DNA of 5,056 nucleotides from Actinomycetota bacterium (GTDB lineage: Bacteria; Actinomycetota; UBA4738; HRBIN12): contig SIRV01000311.1 in NCBI GenBank assembly GCA_004366195.1, positions 1-5,056 of the forward strand. The letters are read 5' to 3'. The notes below the pieces were generated by a model that saw nothing but the letters and a program-made list of their open reading frames with translations, did no database searches and had not been told where the DNA came from. Positions 1 to 5,056 of this stretch are shown one piece after another; the first letter of the stretch is position 1, and each line of letters begins with the position of its first letter. Made by a program: the position numbers and the translations under genes.

Positions 1-390
1 GAGAAGGTCGAGATCGTCGAGCGCGTCCCGGCCGGGATGACCTTCGTGGACGGCCTGGGGATCGGGGACGTCGGCGAGGTGGTGCTCCGGGACCGCCGCA
101 AGCTCGCCGGGGAGGGGGTGGTGGTGGTCGTCGTGGCGATCGACGCCCACCACGGGCAGCTGGTCTCGGGCCCCGACATCGTGAGTCGAGGCTTCGTCTT
201 CGAGGAGACGGGGGCGGACATCCTTGAAGCGGCGCGGGAACGCGTCATGCTGGTGCTGCGCGAGAGCGCCGAGGCTGAGGTGACCGACCCCGGCGTGCTC
301 GAGCAGAACATCCGACGCGCGCTCGGCCGGTACTTCTACGAGGCCACGCAGCGCAAGCCGGTGATCCTGCCGGTGATCCTGGAGGTGTGA
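1..390 (+). CDS. rnj: Ribonuclease J, C-terminal part (5' end outside window)
   Basis: The frame is open from base 1 and gives the last 129 residues before TGA at 388-390. RNase J is a metallo-beta-lactamase/beta-CASP ribonuclease with 5'-3' exonuclease and endonuclease activity in mRNA decay and rRNA maturation. The catalytic metal-binding part lies upstream of the window. What is visible is the family's end: the FVDGLGIGDVGEVVLRDRRKLA block (about residues 14-35 of the fragment), which joins the beta-CASP region to the C-terminal domain, then a Val-rich strand (GVVVVVVAID), a PDIVSRGFVFEETG block, and a helical tail ending in KPVILPVILEV, close to the usual RNase J terminus. The gene is therefore complete at its 3' end. 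Its last codons contain the Shine-Dalgarno sequence of ftsK and its stop overlaps the ftsK ATG, so the two are probably co-transcribed and translationally coupled. Identification is by remembered family pattern. Confidence 0.93.
   Translation, partial: EKVEIVERVPAGMTFVDGLGIGDVGEVVLRDRRKLAGEGVVVVVVAIDAHHGQLVSGPDIVSRGFVFEETGADILEAARERVMLVLRESAEAEVTDPGVLEQNIRRALGRYFYEATQRKPVILPVILEV
381..385 (+). promoter_or_regulatory. Ribosome binding site of ftsK inside the end of rnj
   Basis: GGAGG lies 4 nt before ATG at 390-392, within the final rnj codons. It favours ATG 390 over the in-frame GTG at 387, which would leave only 1 nt of spacing. The TGATG stop/start overlap points to translational coupling. 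Confidence 0.6.
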
Positions 391-959
391 TGGGCAAGGG
401 GACGAAGCGGCGCGGCTCGGGGCGGGCGCCCGCGCGAACGCCGGTGCGCGAGCACCTGCGGCCGTGGGCGCGGGACGCGCTCGGCATCGGGCTGGTCGTG
501 GCCGCCCTCATCGCGGTCCTCGCGCTGTGGTTCGAGGGCGCCGGGCCGCTGGGACGCGCGATCGCCTGGAGCCTGCGGGGTGCGGTGGGCCTGGCCGCCG
601 CGGCCGTCCCCGTCCTCGCGCTGTACTGGGGGGTCCTGCTGCTGCGGGGGACCGCCGAGGACGAGCGCCCCCGCATGGCGATCGGGTTCGGGGTCGCGCT
701 CTTCGGGGCGCTCGGCTTGGTCTCCTTGGCCCGGGGCAACCCCCGCCCCCTCGACGGGTTCGAGGCCCTCCGCGACGCGGCGGGTCTGTTCGGCGCGCTC
801 TCGGCGTGGCCCCTCGCGCGCGTGCTCTCGCGCGTCGGCGCGGCCATCGTGCTCGCCGGGGTGACGCTCCTCGGCGCGCTGGTGTTCACCGGGACGCCGC
901 TCGCCGCGGTGGGCCGGCGGCTGCGGTCCCTCGCGCCGTCGCCGCGAGGCGCGCCCGAC
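390..959 (+). CDS. ftsK: DNA translocase FtsK, N-terminal membrane domain (frame broken from motor domain)
   Basis: ATG 390 opens the N-terminal part of an FtsK/SpoIIIE translocase, which anchors the DNA pump in the membrane at the division septum. A basic, cytoplasmic N-terminus (KGTKRRGSGRAPAR) is followed by hydrophobic segments at about residues 31-48, 65-86, 97-114 and 148-167, with a weaker one near 125-145, consistent with the family's usual four-helix membrane domain. After about residue 180 (RRLRSLAPS) the frame turns into Gly/Ala/Arg-rich sequence with no FtsK character. The expected acidic, Pro-rich linker and motor continue in another frame (phase of 976-2523). Moving from this frame to that one needs a net +1 step, meaning one surplus base or two missing bases, between about 925 and 975. 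The end given here is approximate, because this frame has no stop until 3251 and that long continuation is non-coding in character. Sequencing or assembly error is the likeliest cause; a true mutation is possible. Confidence 0.8.
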
Positions 960-978
960 GGAGCCGGAGCTGCCGGTG
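925..978 (+). other. Apparent frameshift junction within ftsK
   Basis: Upstream reading is in the phase of ATG 390 and downstream reading in the phase of GTG 976. In the downstream phase the sequence just before 976 reads EARPTEPELP, which runs smoothly into the EPEPPPEPEP linker, so the shift most likely sits between about 930 and 955 in a G/C-only stretch (GCCGTCGCCGCGAGGCGCGCC). The downstream phase is closed by TGA at 862-864, which bounds the junction on the left. The linker also contains an 11-base direct repeat (GAGCCCGAGCC at 994-1004 and 1012-1022). No stop codon occurs in the upstream phase near the junction, unlike typical programmed +1 sites. Confidence 0.75.
966..969 (+). promoter_or_regulatory. 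Possible ribosome binding site before GTG 976
   Basis: GGAG lies 6 nt before GTG 976, the first standard start codon in the motor-domain frame after TGA 862-864. It could allow the motor domain to be translated separately. In DNA this rich in GGAG-like Glu/Gly codons a chance match is quite likely. Confidence 0.25.
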
Positions 979-2523
979 GTGCAGCTCCCCGCCGAGCCCG
1001 AGCCCCCGCCGGAGCCCGAGCCGATCGAGATCCCGGAGGTGGTGCGGTCGGCCCCGAAGGGCGGAAGGTACCGCCTGCCGCCGATCGAGCTGCTGCGGAC
1101 CTCGCCGCCCTCGGCCGCGAGCGGTCGGGACGAGGCCCACCAGATGGAGGCGCTGGAGCGCACGTTCCACACGTTCGGCGTGCCGGCCCACGTGACGGCG
1201 GCCCACCGCGGGCCGACCGTCACCCTCTACGAGGTGGAGGTCGAGGCCGGCACGAAGGTGAACAAGGTGCTGTCCCTCGCCGACGACATCGCCTACGCGC
1301 TCGCCACGCCGGACGTGCGGATCATCGCCCCCATCCCGGGGAAGTCGGCGATCGGGGTGGAGGTGCCGAACAAGGTCCGCGACTTCGTGATGCTCGGCGA
1401 CATCCTGCGCTCTCGCGCGGCCAAGGAGGACCGGCACCCGCTCACCGTGGCCCTCGGCAAGGACGTCCACGGACGGGCGCAGATGGTGAACCTCACCAAG
1501 ATGCCGCACCTGTTGATCGCGGGGGCGACGGGGGCGGGGAAGTCGAGCCTCATCAACTCCTTCATCACCTCGATCCTGATGCGCACCACCCCCGACGAGG
1601 TGAAGCTCGTCCTGGTGGACCCCAAGCGGGTCGAGCTCACCCACTTCGCCGACCTGCCGCACCTGCTGATGCCGGTGATCGTCCACCCCAAGCGCGCCGC
1701 CGAGGCCCTCTCGTGGGTCGTCCGCGAGATGGAGCAGCGCTACGAGGTCCTCGCGATGGTGGGGGTCCGCGACATCGACGGCTACCGCCAGGGCATGGCG
1801 GAGGGGACCCTCCGGATCCCCCCGGGGCAGGAGGAGCGGGTTGTCGAGTACCCCTACCTCCTCGTCGTCATCGACGAGCTCGCCGACCTCATGATGGTCG
1901 CCCCGCGCGAGGTCGAGGACGCGATCTGTCGCATCGCCCAGATGGCGCGCGCCGTCGGGATCCACCTGGTGGTCGCCACCCAGCGCCCCAGCGTGGACGT
2001 GGTGACGGGCCTCATCAAGGCCAACATCCCGAGCCGCATCGCGCTCATGACCTCGAGCCAGGCCGACTCCCGCGTGATCCTCGACATGAACGGGGCCGAG
2101 AAGCTGGTGGGCCACGGCGACATGCTCTTCGCGCCCTCGACGGCCTCCAAGCCGACGCGTCTGCAGGCCGCCTGGGTGACGGAGAAGGAGATCCAGCAGG
2201 TGACGGAGTGGATCCGGGCCCAGCGCGAGCCGGAGTACCAGGCGAGCGTGGAGGGCCTCGGTCGCCCGCCAGCCGAGGGCGAGGACCTGGAGGGCGACGA
2301 CGAGCTCCTCGAGCAGGCCGCCGAGCTCGTGATCCGCTCCCAGCTCGGCTCGACGAGCATGCTCCAGCGCAAGCTGAAGATCGGCTTCGCCCGCGCCGGC
2401 CGCATCATGGACCTCCTCGAGGAGCGCGGCATCGTCGGGCCCTCCCAGGGCTCGAAGGCCCGCGACGTGCTGATCACCCCGGAGGAGTGGGAGGAGATGC
2501 GCTCGGCCCGCGCCGGCGGCTGA
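976..2523 (+). CDS. ftsK: DNA translocase FtsK/SpoIIIE, motor and gamma domains
   Basis: This frame encodes 515 residues holding all cytoplasmic parts of FtsK, the hexameric RecA-like ATPase that pumps double-stranded DNA during septation and chromosome dimer resolution. In order: a Pro/Glu-rich linker (about 1-45); the alpha domain (about 55-145; FGVPAHVTAAHRGPTVTLYE and IPGKSAIGVEVPN); Walker A GATGAGKS at 183-190 (bases 1522-1545); the VDPKRVELTHFADLPHLL block at 214-231; Walker B LLVVIDE at 295-301; the ATQRPSVDVVTGLIKANIPSRI block at 334-355; SRVILDMNGAEKLVGHGDML at 365-384; and a winged-helix gamma domain at about 443-506 (SMLQRKLKIGFARAGRIMDL), which in characterised members reads the polar KOPS/SRS sequences. 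All ATPase motifs are intact. GTG 976 is only the first start available; the natural protein almost certainly begins at 390 and crosses a frameshift, giving about 710 residues in total. No terminator is evident after the TGA. Confidence 0.95.
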   Translation: MVQLPAEPEPPPEPEPIEIPEVVRSAPKGGRYRLPPIELLRTSPPSAASGRDEAHQMEALERTFHTFGVPAHVTAAHRGPTVTLYEVEVEAGTKVNKVLSLADDIAYALATPDVRIIAPIPGKSAIGVEVPNKVRDFVMLGDILRSRAAKEDRHPLTVALGKDVHGRAQMVNLTKMPHLLIAGATGAGKSSLINSFITSILMRTTPDEVKLVLVDPKRVELTHFADLPHLLMPVIVHPKRAAEALSWVVREMEQRYEVLAMVGVRDIDGYRQGMAEGTLRIPPGQEERVVEYPYLLVVIDELADLMMVAPREVEDAICRIAQMARAVGIHLVVATQRPSVDVVTGLIKANIPSRIALMTSSQADSRVILDMNGAEKLVGHGDMLFAPSTASKPTRLQAAWVTEKEIQQVTEWIRAQREPEYQASVEGLGRPPAEGEDLEGDDELLEQAAELVIRSQLGSTSMLQRKLKIGFARAGRIMDLLEERGIVGPSQGSKARDVLITPEEWEEMRSARAGG

Positions 2524-2792
2524 GCTACCGGAGCGGCTGCTGGATCGCCGTCGGCTCGATGAGTTGCCCGGTTCGATCGAAGCCTACGAGTTCGCAAGCG
2601 GTGCGGCACCGTTCCGCTACTCCCCAGGCGGCCCGATACTCACGCTCGAGCTCCGGTGGCAGGGCGAGGATCTTGGCGGGGAAGAGGGCCCCATCGTCCG
2701 ATCTGACGGCGGCACGCACTCGATTTCATCCAGGACCACGGTCGGACTCATCGACCTCGGGATCATGCTACGCGAGAGCGGTCGCCGGTGGG
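2524..2792. other. Spacer between convergent ftsK and the orphan gene
   Basis: These 269 bases are less GC-rich than the flanks (40 of 60 G/C at 2581-2640; 37 of 60 at 2701-2760). They lie between converging genes, where transcription should end, but I find no stem followed by a T-run on either strand. The only inverted repeat I noticed is CGGTGCGGCACCG at 2599-2611, whose one-base centre makes it a poor hairpin. No tRNA could be folded around the GGTTCGATC sequence at 2570. The doubtful reverse ORF at 2525-2719 is the only coding candidate. Confidence 0.5.
2525..2719 (-). CDS. Doubtful small ORF, 64 residues, unknown function
   Basis: A reverse-strand frame from GTG 2719 to TAG 2525-2527 ends 1 nt from the ftsK stop, convergent with it. 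The product is not recognised. It is hydrophilic with a probable helix (LPPELEREYRAAW...AERCRTACEL) and no membrane segment. By my count 38 of its last 50 sense codons end in G or C, below the near-saturated third positions of neighbouring genes, and no clear Shine-Dalgarno precedes GTG 2719. The phase is closed upstream by TGA at 2726-2728, but a second reverse phase starting at ATG 2766 (MIPRSMSPTVVLDEIECVPP) would join it if one extra G lay in the GGGG run at 2689-2692, giving about 80 residues. It may be a real small gene with an indel, a remnant, or chance. The forward strand over the same bases is also open, with a similar third-position bias, so strand bias does not settle it. Confidence 0.25.
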   Translation of the reverse strand: MRAAVRSDDGALFPAKILALPPELEREYRAAWGVAERCRTACELVGFDRTGQLIEPTAIQQPLR

Positions 2793-3164
2793 CTACAGGG
2801 CGGCGACGAGCTCGGCGAGGAGCATCAACGAGGCGGCCGTGCGCTCCTCGTCCACGACGTAGCCGCCCGGCCAGACCTCGCGCTGCCAGTAGCGGTAGAT
2901 CTCCTCCGGGGTCCAGCCATGGGCGCGAGCGCTGCGGTAGCAGCGGACCATCTCGCTGCCCTCCCACAGGGCCCAGGGGTGGACGAGGAAGCCGCCGCGC
3001 TCGGCGTCCTCCGAGCGCCAGAGCGCGCCGAGGGGACCCCACAGCCCGTCGTCCTGCCGCCCCGAGATCACGAGGTAGCGGACCGGCCCCTCGCTCCGCA
3101 CCTCGACGGCGCTCGGGCCGGGGACGATCGAGAGCGGCGAGCCGTCCAGCGCGAGCGTGCCCAT
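2793..3164 (-). CDS. Hypothetical tryptophan-rich protein, 123 residues
   Basis: The family is not recognised. ATG 3164 is chosen because GAGGGGG (3171-3177) sits 6 nt upstream, a near-ideal Shine-Dalgarno; an in-frame ATG at 3224 would add 20 residues (MARGIRFETFGHSHRTRGSR) but has only GGGG two bases away. The protein has a beta-rich first third (LALDGSPLSIVPG, VRYLVISG), then an aromatic middle with seven tryptophans at 42, 49, 64, 67, 84, 93 and 98, including GLWGPLGALWRSEDAERGG and VHPWALWEGSEMVRCY. Next comes GWTPEEIYRYWQREVWPGGY and an alpha-helical acidic end (ASLMLLAELVAAL). There is no signal peptide or clear membrane segment, so it is probably cytoplasmic. It lies 104 nt downstream of ppa on the same strand and could be read through from it. 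Codon use is strongly G/C at third positions, like the neighbouring genes, supporting a real gene. Confidence 0.72.
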   Translation of the reverse strand: MGTLALDGSPLSIVPGPSAVEVRSEGPVRYLVISGRQDDGLWGPLGALWRSEDAERGGFLVHPWALWEGSEMVRCYRSARAHGWTPEEIYRYWQREVWPGGYVVDEERTAASLMLLAELVAAL

Positions 3165-3170
3165 CCGGGA

Positions 3171-3177
3171 CCCCCTC
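3171..3177 (-). promoter_or_regulatory. Ribosome binding site of the orphan gene
   Basis: Read on the reverse strand, GAGGGGG is followed by the 6-nt spacer TCCCGG and ATG at 3164. This decides the start against the upstream in-frame ATG at 3224. Confidence 0.55.
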
Positions 3178-3268
3178 GTCCGATGGCTGTGTCCGAACGT
3201 CTCGAACCGTATCCCCCGCGCCATATCCCCGGCATCGGCCTTCGGTCCTAGGTCCTTGAGCCAGGCTC

Positions 3269-3772
3269 TCAGGGGGCGTCGCGCGCGGCGCGGGCCTCGG
3301 CGATGATCTCGAGCGCCTCGGCGCGGTCGCCGAAGCCCTCGACGCCGACCTTGTGGCCCTCGAGGTCCTTGTAGACGGCGAAGAAGTGCTCGATCTCGTT
3401 GAGGAGGTTCGGGTTCAGGTCGGAGAGATCCTGGATGTGGGACCACATCGGGTCCCGGAGCGGCACGCAGAGGATCTTCTCGTCGGGGCCCTTCTCGTCC
3501 CGCATCCGGAACAGGCCGATCGGCCGGGCGCGGATCCGGCAGCCGGGGAAGGTGGGCTCGCCGACGAACACCAACGCGTCCAAGGGGTCGCCGTCGGCCC
3601 CCAGCGTGCCCTCGATGAAGCCGTAGTCGGCGGGGTACTGCATCGAGGTGAACAGCATCCGGTCGAGGACGATCGCGCCGGATGCGGGGTCGTACTCGTA
3701 CTTGTTCCGCGACCCCTTGGGGATCTCGACCACGATGACGACGGTCTCGGCCTCCACGGCGGCAGGGTACAT
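3269..3772 (-). CDS. ppa: Inorganic pyrophosphatase, family I
   Basis: The 167-residue product is a complete family I soluble pyrophosphatase, which hydrolyses pyrophosphate to two phosphates and so pulls biosynthetic reactions (DNA, RNA, aminoacyl-tRNA synthesis) forward in the cytoplasm. The signature DGDPLD is at residues 60-65, with D60, D62 and D65 matching the metal-binding aspartates of the E. coli enzyme. Other active-site positions are also present by alignment from memory: E16 and K24/E26 in EIPKGSRNKYE, R38, Y50 in PADYGFIEG, D92/D97/K99 in MRDEKGPDEK, and Y134-K135. All catalytic residues appear intact. Length and the PTFPGC and HFFAVYKDLE blocks resemble actinobacterial enzymes. 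ATG 3772 gives about nine residues before the usual VVIEIPKG start and lacks a Shine-Dalgarno; GTG at codon 6 (3757) is no better. The gene is divergent from rodZ and followed by the orphan gene. Confidence 0.96.
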   Translation of the reverse strand: MYPAAVEAETVVIVVEIPKGSRNKYEYDPASGAIVLDRMLFTSMQYPADYGFIEGTLGADGDPLDALVFVGEPTFPGCRIRARPIGLFRMRDEKGPDEKILCVPLRDPMWSHIQDLSDLNPNLLNEIEHFFAVYKDLEGHKVGVEGFGDRAEALEIIAEARAARDAP

Positions 3773-3834
3773 CGGGACCGAGCGGGCCGGCGGCAGGCTA
3801 GCATACGGTGGTTCCCATGGCCGGGAGGTCCATC
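3773..3834. promoter_or_regulatory. Divergent intergenic region between ppa and rodZ, candidate promoters
   Basis: This 62-nt gap must serve both directions. On the forward strand TAGCAT (3799-3804) matches the -10 consensus at four of six positions and would place transcription about 25 nt before GTG 3835. On the reverse strand TAGCCT (complement of 3795-3800) is a weaker -10-like sequence ahead of ppa. The two share bases 3799-3800. No convincing -35 is visible for either (GGGACC at 3774-3779 is 19 nt from TAGCAT), so this is tentative. Confidence 0.3.
3823..3828 (+). promoter_or_regulatory. Ribosome binding site of rodZ-like gene
   Basis: GGGAGG followed by the 6-nt spacer TCCATC and GTG 3835. 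This is much stronger than the signals before in-frame ATG 3817 (GGTGG, 5-nt spacer) or GTG 3808 (none clear), and it decides the start. Confidence 0.6.
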
Positions 3835-4533
3835 GTGGGTGCGAAGGGGCTCGGGCCGGCGCTCCGGAGGGTGCGCGAGCGGCGCGGCGTCTCGCTCCTG
3901 GAGGCGGCGCGCGACACGCGCATCCGAGCCGAGCATCTCGAGGCGATCGAGGCCGAGGAGTACGAACGGCTCCTCGGCGACGTCCACGTGCGCGCGTGCC
4001 TGCGGACCTACGCCGCGTACCTCGGGGTCCCGCCTGAGCGGGTCCTCGAGGTGTACGGCGCGCCGGAGGCGCCCCCCGAGGCCCCGCCGCCGCGCCTCGC
4101 GAGCGACCCCGCGATCCGGCTCCCCAGGCGGCGGGACGACACGCGGCTCCTCGTCATGGTCGCGGCCGCGGTGCTGGTGCTGGCGGGGGCGTTCGGGGTG
4201 CTCTCGGCGCGGGACCCAGCGCCGCCGCCAGCCCCGCCGCCGCCGTCCTCGGCGGCGGCGCTCGCGGAGGCGGCACCTCCGGGGATCGAGGTCGCCGTGG
4301 TGGCGCGCAAGCCGGTGGAGGTGACGGTGGCGATCGACGGTGGGGAGCCGGCGACCTACGCGCTCCGGATCGGAGAGGGGAGGTCGTTCGCCGCGGCGGA
4401 GGTGCTCCGCCTGCGGCTCTCGCGGGGGCTCTCCGCCCAGGTGACGGCGAACGGGAAGGACCTCGGGATGCCGGGTCGGCCGGGGCGCCCCTGGTCGTAC
4501 ACGTGGCGGTACGAGACGCCGAGCGGGGGCTGA
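3835..4533 (+). CDS. rodZ: RodZ-like helix-turn-helix membrane protein (HTH_25 / DUF4115)
   Basis: From GTG 3835 the product has 232 residues. It shows the RodZ layout: a cytoplasmic Cro/C1-type helix-turn-helix at about 8-75 (LRRVRERRGVSLLEAARDTR, then HLEAIEAEEYERL and VHVRACLRTYAAYLGVPPE), a basic stretch before the membrane (LPRRRDDTR), one transmembrane helix at about 105-124 (LLVMVAAAVLVLAGAFGVLS), a Pro/Ala linker at about 128-150, and an extracytoplasmic beta-rich DUF4115-type domain at about 150-225 ending GRPGRPWSYTW. In E. coli RodZ the HTH domain binds MreB and links cell-wall synthesis to cell shape; whether an MreB partner exists here cannot be seen, and in Gram-positives the role is less clear. 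ATG 3817 would add six residues. The stop lies 4 nt before cinA. An 11-bp G/C hairpin falls in the linker codons. The domain assignment is firm; the function in this organism is inferred. Confidence 0.88.
   Translation: MGAKGLGPALRRVRERRGVSLLEAARDTRIRAEHLEAIEAEEYERLLGDVHVRACLRTYAAYLGVPPERVLEVYGAPEAPPEAPPPRLASDPAIRLPRRRDDTRLLVMVAAAVLVLAGAFGVLSARDPAPPPAPPPPSSAAALAEAAPPGIEVAVVARKPVEVTVAIDGGEPATYALRIGEGRSFAAAEVLRLRLSRGLSAQVTANGKDLGMPGRPGRPWSYTWRYETPSGG
4235..4260 (+). repeat. Perfect inverted repeat, 11-bp G/C stem with TCCT loop, inside rodZ
   Basis: CCGCCGCCGCC-G... pairs without mismatch: left arm 4235-4245 and right arm 4250-4260 are exact reverse complements around the loop TCCT. The stem is entirely G/C. 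It lies in the Pro/Ala linker codons and is followed by CCTCGCGG-type sequence rather than a T-run, so it is not a standard intrinsic terminator. Confidence 0.85.
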
Positions 4534-4537
4534 GCCC

Positions 4538-5056
4538 GTGCGCGCCGAGGTGATCGGGATCGGGACCGAGATCCTGCTCGGCCAGATCGCCAACACGAAC
4601 GCGCGCTGGATCAGCGAGCGCCTCGCCGAGATCGGGGTCGACGTCCTCCGTCATCAGGCGGTGGGGGACAACGTGGAACGGATCGCGGAGGCGGTGCGGC
4701 TCGCGCTCTCCCGCGCCGACGTCGTGATCGCGACGGGCGGTCTCGGGCCGACGCAGGACGACGTCACGCGGGAGGCGCTGGCGCAGGTGGCGGGGGTCCC
4801 GCTCGAGCGGTGGCCGGCGCTCGAGGAGCGCCTCAGGGCCCGGTGGGCGGCCACCGGGCGCGAGATGCCGGCGTCCAACCTCGTCCAGGCCGACGTGCCG
4901 CGGGGAGCGAGGGTGATCGAGCCGAAGCGAGGGACGGCCCCGGGGCTCGTGCTCGAGATCGACGGGCGCCGGGTGTACGCCCTCCCCGGGGTCCCGGCGG
5001 AGATGCAGGAGATGATGGAGGGGGCAGTGCTGCCGGAGCTCGCGATGCTCGCCGGA
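4538..5056 (+). CDS. cinA: CinA family protein, N-terminal part (3' end outside window)
   Basis: GTG 4538 opens a frame that runs to the window edge (173 residues visible; full CinA proteins are about 410-430). It covers the COG1058 / MoCF-like domain, which in characterised CinA proteins has pyrophosphatase activity on ADP-ribose and related nucleotides; the C-terminal NMN deamidase domain, if present, is beyond the window. Visible blocks: GIGTEILLGQIANTNARW at 7-24, the nucleotide-binding GGLGPTQDDVTREAL at 67-81, an RGTAPG loop at 131-136 and LPGVPAEMQEMM at 149-160, all well conserved. A G-run (4525-4529) 8 nt before the start may serve as ribosome binding site. The 4-nt gap after rodZ suggests one operon. 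In many bacteria cinA precedes recA, the expected next gene here, but that cannot be seen. GTG is the first start after the rodZ stop that keeps the strand-1 sequence EVIGIGTE. Confidence 0.95.
   Translation, partial: MRAEVIGIGTEILLGQIANTNARWISERLAEIGVDVLRHQAVGDNVERIAEAVRLALSRADVVIATGGLGPTQDDVTREALAQVAGVPLERWPALEERLRARWAATGREMPASNLVQADVPRGARVIEPKRGTAPGLVLEIDGRRVYALPGVPAEMQEMMEGAVLPELAMLAG

Noticed and set aside
994..1022. Direct repeat GAGCCCGAGCC considered as a functional element.
   Set aside because: It simply encodes the repetitive Glu-Pro linker of FtsK; noted only as a place where sequencing or replication may slip.
886..2115. Long reverse-strand frame (409 codons) opposite the ftsK motor.
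   Set aside because: His/Asp/Val/Arg-rich composition is the typical antisense shadow of a GC-rich gene; the forward strand carries all FtsK motifs.
2569..2580. GGTTCGATC resembling a tRNA T-loop.
   Set aside because: The flanking bases do not form a 5-bp T-stem and no acceptor, anticodon or D-arm could be placed.
387..3251. One 954-residue forward open frame from the ftsK start across ftsK, the spacer and the orphan gene.
   Set aside because: Only its first part (to about 950) is coding. Beyond that it is an out-of-phase reading of the motor domain and then of reverse-strand genes, kept open by extreme GC; the product is Arg/Pro/Gly-rich with no domain.
2564..3259. Forward frame starting SIEAYEFASGAAPF in the spacer after ftsK.
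   Set aside because: The first 70 residues look mildly plausible, but it runs antisense through the orphan gene into Arg-rich sequence, lacks a ribosome binding site, and resembles no family I know.
3240..3268. Possible terminator after ppa (GAGCC-T-GGCTC inverted repeat and GGTCC direct repeats).
   Set aside because: The arms meet over a single base, so the real stem would be about 3 bp, and no T-run follows.
3353..4324. Forward frame of 323 codons across ppa and rodZ.
   Set aside because: It is antisense to ppa and out of phase with rodZ; composition is not protein-like.
3415..4596. Reverse-strand frame of 393 codons overlapping ppa and rodZ.
   Set aside because: Arg/Pro-rich low-complexity product that overlaps two well-identified genes in other phases.

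Overview
The window is very GC-rich (stretches such as 901-960 reach about 87% G+C), compactly coded DNA from a bacterial chromosome. The RNase J, inorganic pyrophosphatase and CinA sequences look most like those of Actinomycetota, and GTG starts are frequent. A deep-branching actinobacterial class is my best guess. This is inferred from remembered family patterns, not from a search. The gene set (RNase J, FtsK, RodZ-like, CinA, family I pyrophosphatase) is housekeeping; I see no insertion sequence, phage, CRISPR, rRNA or tRNA.

Layout: (1) 1-390 (+) is the C-terminal end of ribonuclease J. (2) 390-2523 (+) is ftsK, whose start overlaps the rnj stop (TGATG). Its membrane domain (390 to about 959) and its motor domain (976-2523) lie in different reading frames, so the gene carries a net +1 frameshift near 925-975. 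(3) 2524-2792 is a spacer with less extreme GC. It holds at most a doubtful reverse-strand small ORF (2525-2719), possibly frameshifted. (4) 2793-3164 (-) is an unrecognised, tryptophan-rich 123-residue protein. (5) 3269-3772 (-) is ppa, inorganic pyrophosphatase, upstream of the orphan and in the same direction. (6) 3773-3834 is a short divergent intergenic region. (7) 3835-4533 (+) is a RodZ-like membrane protein with an N-terminal helix-turn-helix. (8) 4538-5056 (+) is the start of cinA, cut by the window end.

The rnj-ftsK and rodZ-cinA pairs each look translationally coupled or nearly so. They probably reflect the familiar rnj/ftsK/rodZ/cinA neighbourhood of Gram-positive genomes, here interrupted by an inverted ppa-orphan pair; pgsA, common in that neighbourhood, is not present in the window. 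RNA turnover, chromosome segregation, cell shape and nucleotide/cofactor damage repair are represented. No dedicated new system is evident. The points most worth checking are the ftsK frameshift, the orphan Trp-rich protein, and an 11-bp all-G/C hairpin inside rodZ.
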